Positions 9,514 to 17,143 of a stretch of DNA of 42,347 bases are shown piece after piece; positions within the stretch are counted from its first letter, which is position 1; each line of letters begins with the position of its first letter. The position numbers were made by a program, and so were the translations under genes. The stretch lies in contig QHSQ01000071.1 in NCBI GenBank assembly GCA_003221615.1, positions 1 through 42,347 of the forward strand, given 5' to 3'. The notes beneath the pieces were generated by a model. It was not told where the DNA came from. It searched no databases and saw only the letters and a program-made list of their open reading frames with translations. This DNA comes from Candidatus Rokuibacteriota bacterium (GTDB lineage Bacteria; Methylomirabilota; Methylomirabilia; Rokubacteriales; CSP1-6).

Positions 9514-11537
9514 AGACGTTCCTGCGAGCGGAGCCCGAGCTCTCCGTGCGCCCGAATCCGCGCGGAGCTTCCATCCGGGAGAATGCGCCGAGCCTTCACG
9601 GTGTCGGCGAGCTGGATCTCGAGGATCTCGCGGATCTGGGCCTGGAGGTGGGGATCCAGCATCGGGAACGCGATCTCGACGCGGCGGTCGAGATTGCGGG
9701 GCATCCAGTCCGCGGAGGCGAGCAGGTATTCCGCGTCCTCACCGTTCTGGAAGTATGAGATCCGTGCGTGCTCGAGGTAGCGGTCGACGATCGAGATGAC
9801 GCGGATCCTCGACGAGAGCCCGGGCACTCCGGGGCGCAGACAACATATGCCGCGCACGATCAGGTCGATCCGCACGCCCGCCTCGCTGGCACGGTACAGC
9901 TCCTCGATCAGGCGGCGATCGACGAGGCCGTTCATCTTCGCAATGATCCGCGCGGATCGCCCGGCTCGGGCATGGTCCGCCTCGCGGCGGATGCGCTGGA
10001 CGAGCCCGTCACGCAAATCCGTGGGCGCGAGCAGCAGGTGGTGGAATCCACGCGGGCGCGCATAACCGGTGAGGAGATTGAACAGCGCGGTGAGGTCCTC
10101 GCCGAACGAGTCGCGGCACGTGAAGAGGCCCAGATCGCCGTAGACGCCGCCTGTCCGCACATTGTAGTTCCCGGTGGCGAGATGACAGTAGCGCCGCAGG
10201 CCGTCGGTCTCTTGCCGGACGACGAGGCACGCCTTGCAGTGGGTCTTGAGCCCGGCGCGGCCGTAGACGACGTGGGCGCCGACCTCTTCGAGCGTACGCG
10301 CCCAGCGGATATTCGCCTCCTCGTCGAAGCGCGCCTGCAGCTCGACGAGGACCGTAACCTCCTTGCCGTTCTCGACGGCCGTGCGCAACGCGTGCGCGAT
10401 CGGCGAGGCTGGGCTCACGCGGTAGAGCGTCATCTTGATGGCGAGCACCTTGGGATCGATAGCGGCCTCGCGCACGAAGCGAGTGACCGCGTCGAAGGCG
10501 TGGTAGGGGTGATGCACGAGAACGTCCCCCGCGCGGATCGCGGTCCAGATGTCGAGCGCGCTCTCGAACGCCGGGACCGGCTGCGGCGGCAGCGGGCGGT
10601 CCTTGAGCCTTGGGAGGTCGAGGGCCGTGTAGAGCTGGAAGAGATCCGAGAAGGCCGTGAAGTCCTCGCCCTCGCAAAGGTCCTCGGGCGAGAGCTCCAG
10701 CTCGGCGCGCAGCATGGCCAGGACGTCGGATGGCAGATCGGCGTCGTACTGGAGCCGCACGGCCGTGCCGAGGCGTCGCTCACGCACGCCCTCTTCGATG
10801 CTGGCGAGCAGATCCTCGGGACCGCCCCGCGCGTGAAGATCCGCGTCGCGCGTGACCCGGATGGTATGGCTCGACAGGACGTCGTCGCCGTTGTAAATGC
10901 TCGGCAGGTGCTGACGAATCACGTCCTCGAGCAGCATGAAGACGTGCTTGCCAGTGGAATCGGGCAGCGCGACGAAGCGCGGGAGAACCTGGCTCGGGAT
11001 GTGGATCACGGAGAGCGAGCTCGCCAGCAGCGCCGACGGCGTCGACGGTCGGACGGAGACCACGAGGCACGGCGAGCGGTTGCCGAGGTACGGAAAGGGA
11101 TGGCCGGGGTCGACGGCCAGCGGCGTCAGGACGGGTAGCAGCGTGCGGCGGAAGTACTCCTCGAGGAAGCGCTCTTGCTCGTCGCTGGTCTCCTTGGGGC
11201 GGAGCAGGAGGATCCCCGCGGCGGTGAGCAGCGGCTGGATCTCGCCGAGAAAGCAGTGGTGCTGGGCATCTACCAGCTCGCGGACTCGGGCCGTCACCGC
11301 CTTGATCGTCTCGGCCGGCGTGAGCCCGTCGGCCCCCGGCATCTGATCGCCCGCTTGGATGCGGCGCTTCAGCGCCGCCACCCGCACCATGAAAAACTCG
11401 TCCAGGTTCGAGCTGAAGATGGCGAGGAACTTCACCCGCTCGAGCAGGGGCACGCTCGGATCCTGCGCCTCCTCGAGCACGCGCCGATTGAACTCGAGCC
11501 ACGACAGCTCGCGGTTGACGAACGCGTCCGAGTTCAC
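9441..11537 (-). CDS. ppk1: Polyphosphate kinase 1
   Basis: A 698-residue enzyme that polymerises the gamma-phosphate of ATP into inorganic polyphosphate. The start has FVNRELSWLEFNRRVLEEA, the family N-terminus. The catalytic His lies in GLKTHCKACLVV. HLATGNYNVRTGGVYGDLGL and GICCLRPGVPGLSSRIRV follow, and a second active-site His is in RYLEHARISYF. Length is normal. The start is GTG 11537, directly after the ppx/gppA stop (11538-11540) with no gap, so the two are coupled. It is the last gene of a four-gene minus-strand operon beginning at 13400. Polyphosphate acts as a stress store and a protein-stabilising polyanion, which fits the divergent Hsp20 gene. Confidence 0.95.
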   Translation of the reverse strand: MNSDAFVNRELSWLEFNRRVLEEAQDPSVPLLERVKFLAIFSSNLDEFFMVRVAALKRRIQAGDQMPGADGLTPAETIKAVTARVRELVDAQHHCFLGEIQPLLTAAGILLLRPKETSDEQERFLEEYFRRTLLPVLTPLAVDPGHPFPYLGNRSPCLVVSVRPSTPSALLASSLSVIHIPSQVLPRFVALPDSTGKHVFMLLEDVIRQHLPSIYNGDDVLSSHTIRVTRDADLHARGGPEDLLASIEEGVRERRLGTAVRLQYDADLPSDVLAMLRAELELSPEDLCEGEDFTAFSDLFQLYTALDLPRLKDRPLPPQPVPAFESALDIWTAIRAGDVLVHHPYHAFDAVTRFVREAAIDPKVLAIKMTLYRVSPASPIAHALRTAVENGKEVTVLVELQARFDEEANIRWARTLEEVGAHVVYGRAGLKTHCKACLVVRQETDGLRRYCHLATGNYNVRTGGVYGDLGLFTCRDSFGEDLTALFNLLTGYARPRGFHHLLLAPTDLRDGLVQRIRREADHARAGRSARIIAKMNGLVDRRLIEELYRASEAGVRIDLIVRGICCLRPGVPGLSSRIRVISIVDRYLEHARISYFQNGEDAEYLLASADWMPRNLDRRVEIAFPMLDPHLQAQIREILEIQLADTVKARRILPDGSSARIRAHGELGLRSQERLYEAIVPCRRILTSLKARPTAGVA

Positions 11538-12494
11538 TCAGCCTCTCCCGCGAAAGGTCTCGCGCACGAGAATGGCGTCTCGAATCCCCCGCGTGCACAC
11601 CGCGAGCGTCAGATAACCGCCGAAGACCATGAGCTCCTCGATGACGATGGCTCCGGCCAGGATGATGTCGACGCGCTCAGCCTTGAGGCCGCGGATCCTG
11701 CGGCGCTTTCGTTGGGAGAGACCTTCGAGTCGCTCGCGGATGGCCGTGACGTCGGACTGGTGGAGCCGCAGCCCGTGGCGGCGCGTGCGGTCGCGACGGG
11801 TACGGAGGTGGATGCCGGCCAGAGCGCGGACGGTGCCACCGAGACCCACCACGATCTCGCCACGCGCGGCCGGTGGCAGATCGGCCGAGAGCTGCGTGCG
11901 GATCTCGTGACGGAGCGCTCGCAGCTCGCGCGGCGTGGGCGGATCGTGGTGGACAAAACGGCGCGTCGTCCGGACGGGGCCGAGCGACAGGCTCGCCATC
12001 GAGACGACCTTGCGGCGCCGCACCCGACTGAGTTGGAGGCTGGCGCCGCCGAGGTCTACGACGAGGCCGTTGTTGAACGACAAGCTCTCGAGGGCGGCGT
12101 CGACGCCAAGCCGGGCCTCGTCTCGCGCGCTCAGGACTTGCACGTCGATGCCCTCGTCTCGCCGGAGCGGGTCGAGCAACCCCTCGCGGTTCTCGGCATC
12201 CCGAACGGCCGACGTCGCGACCGCGACGATGCGCGGACCGCGACCGTTCGGAGAGTACCGCGCGAAAAAGCGGTGTACGGTCCGCAATGTCGCGTCGATC
12301 GCCTTGCGGGGAAGGGTGCCGGGCGCGCCGCCCCCCAGCCGCGTCGGCACTCGCTCCTCGGCGAGAACGCGATAGCCCGTGGTGGGGGTGACTCGGGCGA
12401 CCAGCAGGCGAACGGCCGTCGAGCCCAGATCGACGACTCCGACCAGTTCGGCCGCCTCAGCCCCGCTGCGACCCGACGTCGGCCCGTTCGTCAT
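11538..12494 (-). CDS. ppx: Exopolyphosphatase / guanosine pentaphosphate phosphatase
   Basis: A 318-residue member of the Ppx/GppA branch of the actin-like ATPase fold. The first phosphate loop is VVDLGSTAVRLLVA. The middle has VAVATSAVRDAENREGLL, the second phosphate motif is NGLVVDLGGASLQLS, and VVGLGGTVRALAGIHL follows. It corresponds to the two-domain catalytic core without the C-terminal HD extension of E. coli Ppx. It degrades polyphosphate from the end, or pppGpp; sequence alone does not separate the two. It directly precedes ppk1, so synthesis and degradation are co-expressed. Confidence 0.88.
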   Translation of the reverse strand: MTNGPTSGRSGAEAAELVGVVDLGSTAVRLLVARVTPTTGYRVLAEERVPTRLGGGAPGTLPRKAIDATLRTVHRFFARYSPNGRGPRIVAVATSAVRDAENREGLLDPLRRDEGIDVQVLSARDEARLGVDAALESLSFNNGLVVDLGGASLQLSRVRRRKVVSMASLSLGPVRTTRRFVHHDPPTPRELRALRHEIRTQLSADLPPAARGEIVVGLGGTVRALAGIHLRTRRDRTRRHGLRLHQSDVTAIRERLEGLSQRKRRRIRGLKAERVDIILAGAIVIEELMVFGGYLTLAVCTRGIRDAILVRETFRGRG

Positions 12495-12504
12495 ATCCGT
12501 AACG

Positions 12505-12990
12505 TCAGTTCAGCCGAGCGCGGAGCCCATGGAGCATTCTCGCCGCGTGCACGTCACGCGGAGCCAGCCGCACTGCCCCCTCGAACTCGAGGAGCGCCAG
12601 CCACCAGCGTCCCTGCTTCATGTAGATCCGTCCCAGGTTCAGGAAGGGGAACTGGCGCGGCTCGTAGCGTTTGGCCTGCTTGGCCTTTTCAAGCCACGAG
12701 ATCGACTCGTCCAGCCTGTCCTGCTGCATCAGGTAGACCCCGATGTCGTTGTACGGATTGCCGAACTCGGCATCGATCTCGATCGCGCGCAGGCACTCCT
12801 GGGTGGCCTCCGCCAGGCGACCCTGGAAGCTCATGGCCCACCCCAAGAAGGTATGGGCCTCTGCCGTCGGACACAGCTCGATAGAGTGGCGGTAGAGCTC
12901 GATCGCTCGATCCACCTTTCCCCCTATCTGGCAGCGGTAGGCCTCCCGCCAGAGTTTCGTCGCTCGTCTCAGAGTCGGTCGTTCTTCCAT
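12505..12990 (-). CDS. Tetratricopeptide repeat protein
   Basis: A soluble protein of 161 residues with about three consecutive TPR units (residues 20-53, 55-87 and 94-127, roughly). Each carries the typical small/large pattern, for example AHTFLGWAMSFQGRLAEATQ and PYNDIGVYLMQQDRLDESIS. TPR folds bind peptides and act as scaffolds; no catalytic motif is present. It lies between the hypothetical gene at 13400 (which overlaps its start by 22 nt) and ppx, in the same operon. A role in organising the polyphosphate enzymes is possible but unproven. Confidence 0.8.
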   Translation of the reverse strand: MEERPTLRRATKLWREAYRCQIGGKVDRAIELYRHSIELCPTAEAHTFLGWAMSFQGRLAEATQECLRAIEIDAEFGNPYNDIGVYLMQQDRLDESISWLEKAKQAKRYEPRQFPFLNLGRIYMKQGRWWLALLEFEGAVRLAPRDVHAARMLHGLRARLN

Positions 12991-13400
12991 TTCTCCAGCT
13001 CCGTAGCTGTCGGCCGCCTACGTCCTCCCTTGTCCTGCGCGAGCGAGGAAAGGGGAGCAGACAGCGGGTCGCTTCCGTTCGCCGGATGCGGCGCGGACCG
13101 TTGCCCCGGATTCGACAGCCTGAGCCTTGAACGGTCGGGGAACCTCAGGGAGGCGTACATGGCCAGCGGACGACCCTCGAGGCTCCGGGCCTCGGGTGAG
13201 TCCGACTCGAGGAGCACACGACCGGTCACTGGAGCGCGCGCGCCCTGGGACTGGATCGCATCCCGCCCGCGGTCGAGCCGGGCGCTGCCGTAGGCGGCGA
13301 GCTTGAGAGCCGACTCGGTGCGCATCGCGTCGATCTTGAAGGGCCGTCCACGAGCATGGTGAGAGAGACTGAAAAGCGCTCTGGCTGCATGTTCGGACAT
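12969..13400 (-). CDS. Hypothetical protein, distant relative of the C-terminal domain of the 16279-17106 protein
   Basis: A 143-residue frame whose ATG at 13400 has AGGAAGG about 6 nt upstream. Residues about 18-50 (GRPFKIDAM..ALKLAAYGSARLDRGRDAIQ) line up by eye with GQPIKLENA..TFKFAAYGSSERLDPGQEAIQ of the stress-island membrane protein at 16279-17106. After that the similarity fades, and the C-terminus is basic and low in complexity. It has no membrane segment of its own. It could be a truncated copy of the extracytoplasmic domain or a diverged paralogue. It is the first gene of the ppk1 operon. Confidence 0.5.
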   Translation of the reverse strand: MSEHAARALFSLSHHARGRPFKIDAMRTESALKLAAYGSARLDRGRDAIQSQGARAPVTGRVLLESDSPEARSLEGRPLAMYASLRFPDRSRLRLSNPGQRSAPHPANGSDPLSAPLSSLAQDKGGRRRPTATELEKWKNDRL

Positions 13401-13476
13401 CGCGGACCTTCCTGTCGCTCTCGGGCGACGCGTGGCACGACCGTGCGAGGCGGGTGCCCACATAATTACTATATTC

Positions 13477-13519
13477 TTTACTTGTTATATAATTTATATC
13501 GTGATATAAGTTAAGTCAA
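13477..13519. promoter_or_regulatory. Divergent AT-rich promoter with central palindrome
   Basis: A strikingly AT-rich block (about 13461-13520) lies between the ppk1 operon and hsp20. Rightward, TTGTTA (13482-13487) and TATAAG (13505-13510) are 17 nt apart and would serve hsp20. Leftward, TTGACT (complement of 13514-13519) and TAAATT (complement of 13491-13496) are 17 nt apart and would serve the operon starting at 13400. Both overlap a perfect dyad, TTATATC-GT-GATATAA, at 13494-13509. A regulator bound there would block both directions. Assignments are by eye. Confidence 0.6.
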
Positions 13520-13571
13520 GCAGGATGTCGCAGCAAACCGGTTATCGCGCCAGAGAGGTTGCAGGCCGGCG

Positions 13572-14048
13572 ATGAGCGGGTACTACCCAATGGAGAGCAC
13601 GATGAACACCATGCTTCGCTGGTCCCCAAGCCGGCAATTCCACTTCCACCATGATGTCGATGACCTGTTCTTGAGGTTCGTCGACGGCGTCACGGACGAG
13701 ACCGTTCAGCGCCCTGCTTCGTGGCTCCCTGCCGCGGAGGGCCGGATCGAGAACGGCACGTATGTCATCCAGCTCGCGCTGCCAGGCGTGGACCCGAAGG
13801 ACGTCGCGGTGTCCCTGATGGACAACGTCCTCACCGTCAAGGGCGAGCGCAAGGCCGACCCCGACACCACGGACAAGGACTACTTCGTTCGCGAGGTCGC
13901 CTACGGCGGGTTCCAGCGGAGCTTCGCGCTCCCCGAGGGCGTCGACGCGACCCAAGTTGAGGCGAAGTACGCGAACGGCATGCTCGAGGTGCGGATCCCC
14001 GCGCCGCGTGCCGCAATGCCGAGAACGATCGAAGTCAAGGCCGCCTGA
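13572..14048 (+). CDS. Small heat shock protein (Hsp20/alpha-crystallin family)
   Basis: A protein of up to 158 residues: an N-terminal arm of about 50 residues, then the alpha-crystallin domain from about residue 52. The domain shows ENGTYVIQLALPGVDPKDVA, the DNVLTVKGERK strand, and the terminal GMLEVRIPAP. It is an ATP-independent holdase that keeps unfolding proteins soluble. Starts at ATG 13590 or 13602 are also possible; 13572 gives the longest product, with an AGAGAGG about 15 nt upstream. It is transcribed away from the ppk1 operon and from the AT-rich promoter at 13477-13519. Expression is probably stress-dependent, in line with its function. Confidence 0.9.
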   Translation: MSGYYPMESTMNTMLRWSPSRQFHFHHDVDDLFLRFVDGVTDETVQRPASWLPAAEGRIENGTYVIQLALPGVDPKDVAVSLMDNVLTVKGERKADPDTTDKDYFVREVAYGGFQRSFALPEGVDATQVEAKYANGMLEVRIPAPRAAMPRTIEVKAA

Positions 14049-14198
14049 TGGAGGGCAGCCGGGGGCCGAGGCCGTGCCGGGGCCGACCAGGACGCGCCCC
14101 GGTCCCCTGCTGCCGCACGGCCACATCGCGTCCGATTCGTCGTGTTGCTATGCCGTTCATTCGGGAAGTTGTTGAACGGCCTGAAGGAGGGTCCTCCA

Positions 14199-14381
14199 AT
14201 GGCGAGAGAGCTCAGGTGCGCGGATCTGATACCCGGCTGCGACTTCGTGGCCCAGGGCACGCACGACAGCGAGGTGATGAAGAAGACCGCCGAGCATGCC
14301 AAGCGCGCGCACAGGATGATCGCGATTGCGATGGAGGTCGAAAGAAAGGCGCGCGCGGCGATCCGAGATGTGGCGGCCTAG
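14199..14381 (+). CDS. DUF1059 small protein, copy 1
   Basis: A 60-residue protein starting at ATG 14199, with GGAGG just upstream. It opens RELRCADLIPGCDFVAQG and has the conserved EVMKKTAEHAKRAHRM middle, the signature of DUF1059 (PF06348): two Cys and two His suggesting a small metal or redox site, function unknown. A close paralogue is encoded at 28576-28767, also in this stress island; the two share about 80 percent of residues by eye. It follows hsp20 at about 150 nt. Confidence 0.85.
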   Translation: MARELRCADLIPGCDFVAQGTHDSEVMKKTAEHAKRAHRMIAIAMEVERKARAAIRDVAA

Positions 14382-14430
14382 CGCCAGTGCTTACGCATCA
14401 CATGAGCATCCTGTGAGACAGGAGAGCAGA

Positions 14431-14700
14431 ATGCTGGAGAACAGGACAAGGCTCCTTCTCATTCTTTCGCAGGACCTCTTGGATCAGGCTCGGGTCATCG
14501 CGGGCAGAGCGACGACGGCGCTCAAGCTGCCAGTGAGCCTCCAGATCGTCCTGCGTGCGCTGATCTGGGTGGGGCTGAAGCGCGAGAGTCACTCAGCGCT
14601 ATTTGCCGACATCGAGCGCCAGGCCAGGGCGCTTCGCCAGAAGCGGAACAGAGTGCGGCGCGCAGGTGAAAGCCGGCAGCTCCCGTCTCGAAGTCAGTAG
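14431..14700 (+). CDS. Hypothetical protein
   Basis: An 89-residue basic protein from ATG 14431, with AGGAGAG about 6 nt upstream. A central helix-rich stretch, PVSLQIVLRALIWVGLKRES, is followed by a charged arginine-rich tail. The middle loosely recalls a ribbon-helix-helix or small helical DNA-binding protein, but I cannot place it in a family. An upstream in-frame start at 14326 would overlap the DUF1059 gene and is not favoured. It sits in the plus-strand group hsp20, DUF1059, this gene, lipoprotein, GlsB-like protein. Confidence 0.5.
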   Translation: MLENRTRLLLILSQDLLDQARVIAGRATTALKLPVSLQIVLRALIWVGLKRESHSALFADIERQARALRQKRNRVRRAGESRQLPSRSQ

Positions 14701-14753
14701 GTGGAGAGAGTACCCGGCGTGCTGAGTGTCCGGGACTCGCCGAGGAGGCGACG

Positions 14754-15182
14754 ATGTTGAAACGTATAGGACTGACAGCCTTGGCGATCGCGGTGGCGGT
14801 GTTGACCCTCGGTTGCGTGCGAGGGCTCGTGTCGCCGACCGCACCCGTCGGGGACCAAATCTACATGGCGAAACCGGTGTCGGTGCCGGCCGGGCTCAGC
14901 TCGAGCGAGGTCACGGTTCTGTGGCGCGACATCGGCATCTACCGCGCCCGTGGGCCGCTGCGGATGGCCGGCCCGACGTACGAGATGACCTCATACGAAA
15001 CGAAGGCCGAGTGCGAGGCCGCGCAGCAGGCGGCGATGGCCAAAGACGCGCTATCGCGGGTGGGGCCGACGACAGAGCGGCTGTCGGACGGGATCAAAAC
15101 ATGGGACTCGGACCTCCAGCACTACACGACCTTCCGCTACCTCTGCGGGCTTGCTGGGGCGCGCCCAGCACCCTTCCGATAG
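14754..15182 (+). CDS. Putative lipoprotein, unknown function
   Basis: A 142-residue protein with an N-terminal export signal: Lys-Arg, the hydrophobic stretch LTALAIAVAVLTLGC, and a lipobox ending at Cys (about residue 21). It is probably lipidated and attached to a membrane. The mature part is small, has two further Cys that could pair, and matches no family I know. A purine-rich GAGGAGGCG precedes ATG 14754. It belongs to the plus-strand group downstream of hsp20. Confidence 0.65.
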   Translation: MLKRIGLTALAIAVAVLTLGCVRGLVSPTAPVGDQIYMAKPVSVPAGLSSSEVTVLWRDIGIYRARGPLRMAGPTYEMTSYETKAECEAAQQAAMAKDALSRVGPTTERLSDGIKTWDSDLQHYTTFRYLCGLAGARPAPFR

Positions 15183-15227
15183 ACGGATCGGAAGTTTGAT
15201 TGGCTTCAGAAAGGCAGGGTACGTTAC

Positions 15228-15521
15228 ATGTCCGAACACATCGTACAGATGGGTCCAATGCTCGTTCTCGCCGGCCTCATAGCCGGGTGGGTGGCTGAGG
15301 CCGCCTCACGCGCGGGAGGCTATGGGTTCGTCTTCGACATGTTTCTCGGTCTCATCGGAAGCGTCGTCGGAGGCGCAATCGTCTGGGTTTTGACCTCGGG
15401 CGACATCGGGATGCTGGCGATGTTGCTGATCGGATGCGGCGGCGCAGCGCTCGTGGTCGCCGCTCAGCGGCGGCTGTGGCGCTCGGCGCTGCTCGGAAAC
15501 CCGTTGGCGGTCTCACCGTGA
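15228..15521 (+). CDS. GlsB/YeaQ/YmgE-type small membrane protein
   Basis: A 97-residue protein with three hydrophobic helices and the Gly-rich motif AGLIAGWVAEAASRAGGYGF followed by DMFLGLIGSVVGGAI. This is characteristic of the transglycosylase-associated (GlsB/YeaQ) family, a stress-induced inner-membrane group with no proven enzymatic role. The same fold forms the N-terminus of the larger protein at 16279-17106. It is the last gene of the plus-strand group; a strong hairpin with a GAAA loop follows 20 nt later. Confidence 0.75.
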   Translation: MSEHIVQMGPMLVLAGLIAGWVAEAASRAGGYGFVFDMFLGLIGSVVGGAIVWVLTSGDIGMLAMLLIGCGGAALVVAAQRRLWRSALLGNPLAVSP

Positions 15522-15541
15522 CACGAGCTGCTGCCAACGCC

Positions 15542-15571
15542 GCGGGGTTACGGAGAAATCCGTAACCCCGC
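15542..15571. terminator. Bidirectional hairpin with GAAA loop
   Basis: A perfect 13-bp stem: GCGGGGTTACGGA at 15542-15554 pairs with 15559-15571 around a GAAA tetraloop (15555-15558). It lies between convergent genes ending at 15521 (plus) and 15582 (minus). No long U-run follows on either side, so it may be an atypical or factor-assisted terminator. Confidence 0.75.
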
Positions 15572-15581
15572 CCGACGACGG

Positions 15582-15782
15582 TCAGGCGGGCTCCTCGTAT
15601 GAGCGGCTCGCGACGAGCTTTATCCACGCCTTCGCATTGAAGTTGTACTGATAGATGTTCCCTTCCTTGTCGAGAGCAAAAAGGTCGTTTTGCGATGCGC
15701 AGATCTGGATGAACTTCGTCGGCGCCGGGCTGACGGTCCCGAGCCGCGGCGAATCATCGTCACGGTGTTCATTGGTGTTCAT
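15582..15782 (-). CDS. Small hypothetical protein
   Basis: A 66-residue protein from ATG 15782, with AGAGG about 5 nt upstream. The C-terminal half, ICASQNDLFALDKEGNIYQY followed by NFNAKAWIKL, looks like one blade of a beta-propeller-type repeat (residue pattern of a short sensor strand). I do not recognise a named family. It is the second gene of a short minus-strand pair with the gene at 16195 and ends at the GAAA hairpin. A longer frame to 15824 lacks a ribosome site. Confidence 0.6.
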   Translation of the reverse strand: MNTNEHRDDDSPRLGTVSPAPTKFIQICASQNDLFALDKEGNIYQYNFNAKAWIKLVASRSYEEPA

Positions 15783-15850
15783 CAACGCCTCTTGGTGGCG
15801 GCGTCTCGTCGCGTGCCGCCGCATTCTCCCGAATTGCCGACGCTGCTCGA

Positions 15851-16195
15851 TCAGCCTTCGCCGCCGTCGTCCATGTACGGATCACGCTCGCGGCTGCTGA
15901 ACGCGCGGTCCTGGCGCGACTCTCCGTCGATCGCGATGAACACCAGAGCTCGCGTCCGGCGCGGCTGATTCACCCAGACCATGGACGCCACGGAACCCGT
16001 GCCCGGATTGACACCTTGCCAGACGCCACCGGCCGGCTGAAGATCCTGTCGGCTCGACGTCGTTTCGCGCTTGCATTCTTCGAAGCCATCCTTCGAGAGC
16101 GCCTCCACGACGTCGTCCGGCGCTGCGACCCACCCGTGCCGGGCTTCGATCCAGGTCATCCGGCCCTGCATCTCAAGCTCATCGAGGCCATGCAT
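15851..16195 (-). CDS. Hypothetical protein
   Basis: A 114-residue soluble protein read from ATG 16195. It contains RMTWIEARHGWVAAPDDVVE, then GTGSVASMVWVNQPRRTRAL and FIAIDGESRQDRAF, with an acidic C-terminus. It has no signal or membrane segment and no family that I recognise. The start is uncertain: the ribosome site is weak, and the frame is open to 16285, but that extension crosses the hairpin at 16249-16270. The gene lies downstream of that terminator and probably needs its own promoter or read-through from the GntR operon. Confidence 0.5.
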   Translation of the reverse strand: MHGLDELEMQGRMTWIEARHGWVAAPDDVVEALSKDGFEECKRETTSSRQDLQPAGGVWQGVNPGTGSVASMVWVNQPRRTRALVFIAIDGESRQDRAFSSRERDPYMDDGGEG

Positions 16196-16248
16196 GGGTT
16201 GCAGGTTGTTCCCGCCATCCACCGTCCGGGGCTCAGAAGGTAGATGGG

Positions 16249-16270
16249 AGGTGGCTCCTCGGAGCCACCT
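16249..16270 (-). terminator. Hairpin after the GntR/membrane-protein operon
   Basis: A perfect inverted repeat: AGGTGGCTCC at 16249-16258 and GGAGCCACCT at 16261-16270, with a two-base centre. It begins 9 nt beyond the stop of the minus-strand gene ending at 16279. GC-rich, with no U-run. Confidence 0.6.
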
Positions 16271-16278
16271 CGCCGGGT

Positions 16279-17106
16279 TCACCATTTGCCCGCGCCGATC
16301 GAGACCGGGAAGTTGACCGTCTCCTCCCGGTAGGGTGAGGGGATGTACGCGAACTCGAGGCGGATCTCCTTCAGATTCTTCGGCTTCAGGGCCTCGGCGG
16401 GGAACTCCACGTCCAGCGACTGGATGGCCTCCTGCCCCGGATCGAGGCGCTCGCTGCTACCGTACGCGGCGAACTTGAAGGTGGGTTCGCTCCGCGCGTT
16501 CTCGAGCTTGATGGGCTGTCCCTGGGCATCGATATAGAGAAGCCTTCCCTCGAGCAGCCGCACCGTCTGGTTGGCCGACGTGTTCTTCAGCCGGAGCATC
16601 CCCGTGAGCTTCGCGGCCGTGACGATTCGGTCGGACCCTTTCTCGACCCGCTCCGCGATCTTCATGTCGGTGACTTCGCCCGTGACGAGCCCGGCCTGCA
16701 TCTTCACCGCCGCCGGCGTCACCGCGTACGTCTTTTCCTCGATCGCCGCAGCCACCGCCGCCGGTTGCTGCACGGGGCCGAGGGTCATCCATGCGACGAG
16801 GGCCACGAGCATGGCGCCTAGCCCCCACCGCCAGTACGCATCCTTCTTTTGGGCCGGACGGTCAGTGGCAAAGAACTTGCGCTGAGCGACGATGGGGATC
16901 ACCGCCACGATGAACGCAACGACAGCCGTCGCGACGATCCCGGCTCCCGGGTAGAACCCCAGGGACCGAAGGAGCCAGCTGCCCCCAATGCTCCCGACGA
17001 GCCCGAGGGTGATGTCCCAGCTCAGTCCATAGCCTCCGCGCTTCACAACCCACCCGGCCAGCAAGCCGGCCAGCAGTCCCGCGAGAATCCACATCAAGAA
17101 CGTCAT
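16279..17106 (-). CDS. GlsB/YeaQ-like membrane domain fused to a unique C-terminal domain
   Basis: A 275-residue protein. Residues 1-70 repeat the GlsB/YeaQ pattern (ILAGLLAGLLAGWVVKRGGY, then GLVGSIGGSWLLRSLGF). Another membrane segment lies at about 92-110. After this come about 160 residues with beta-rich character, including GMLRLKNTSANQTVRLLEGR and FKFAAYGSSERLDPGQEAIQ, which probably fold on the outer side of the membrane. The C-terminal domain has a diverged relative at 12969-13400. The gene follows the GntR regulator by 37 nt and ends at a hairpin, so the two form one operon. Cotranscription with the regulator suggests a role in sensing or resisting envelope stress, by context only. 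Confidence 0.65.
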   Translation of the reverse strand: MTFLMWILAGLLAGLLAGWVVKRGGYGLSWDITLGLVGSIGGSWLLRSLGFYPGAGIVATAVVAFIVAVIPIVAQRKFFATDRPAQKKDAYWRWGLGAMLVALVAWMTLGPVQQPAAVAAAIEEKTYAVTPAAVKMQAGLVTGEVTDMKIAERVEKGSDRIVTAAKLTGMLRLKNTSANQTVRLLEGRLLYIDAQGQPIKLENARSEPTFKFAAYGSSERLDPGQEAIQSLDVEFPAEALKPKNLKEIRLEFAYIPSPYREETVNFPVSIGAGKW

Positions 17107-17143
17107 GACTCTTCCTCCTTCATCTGGTTACAGGTCGCTCGCA

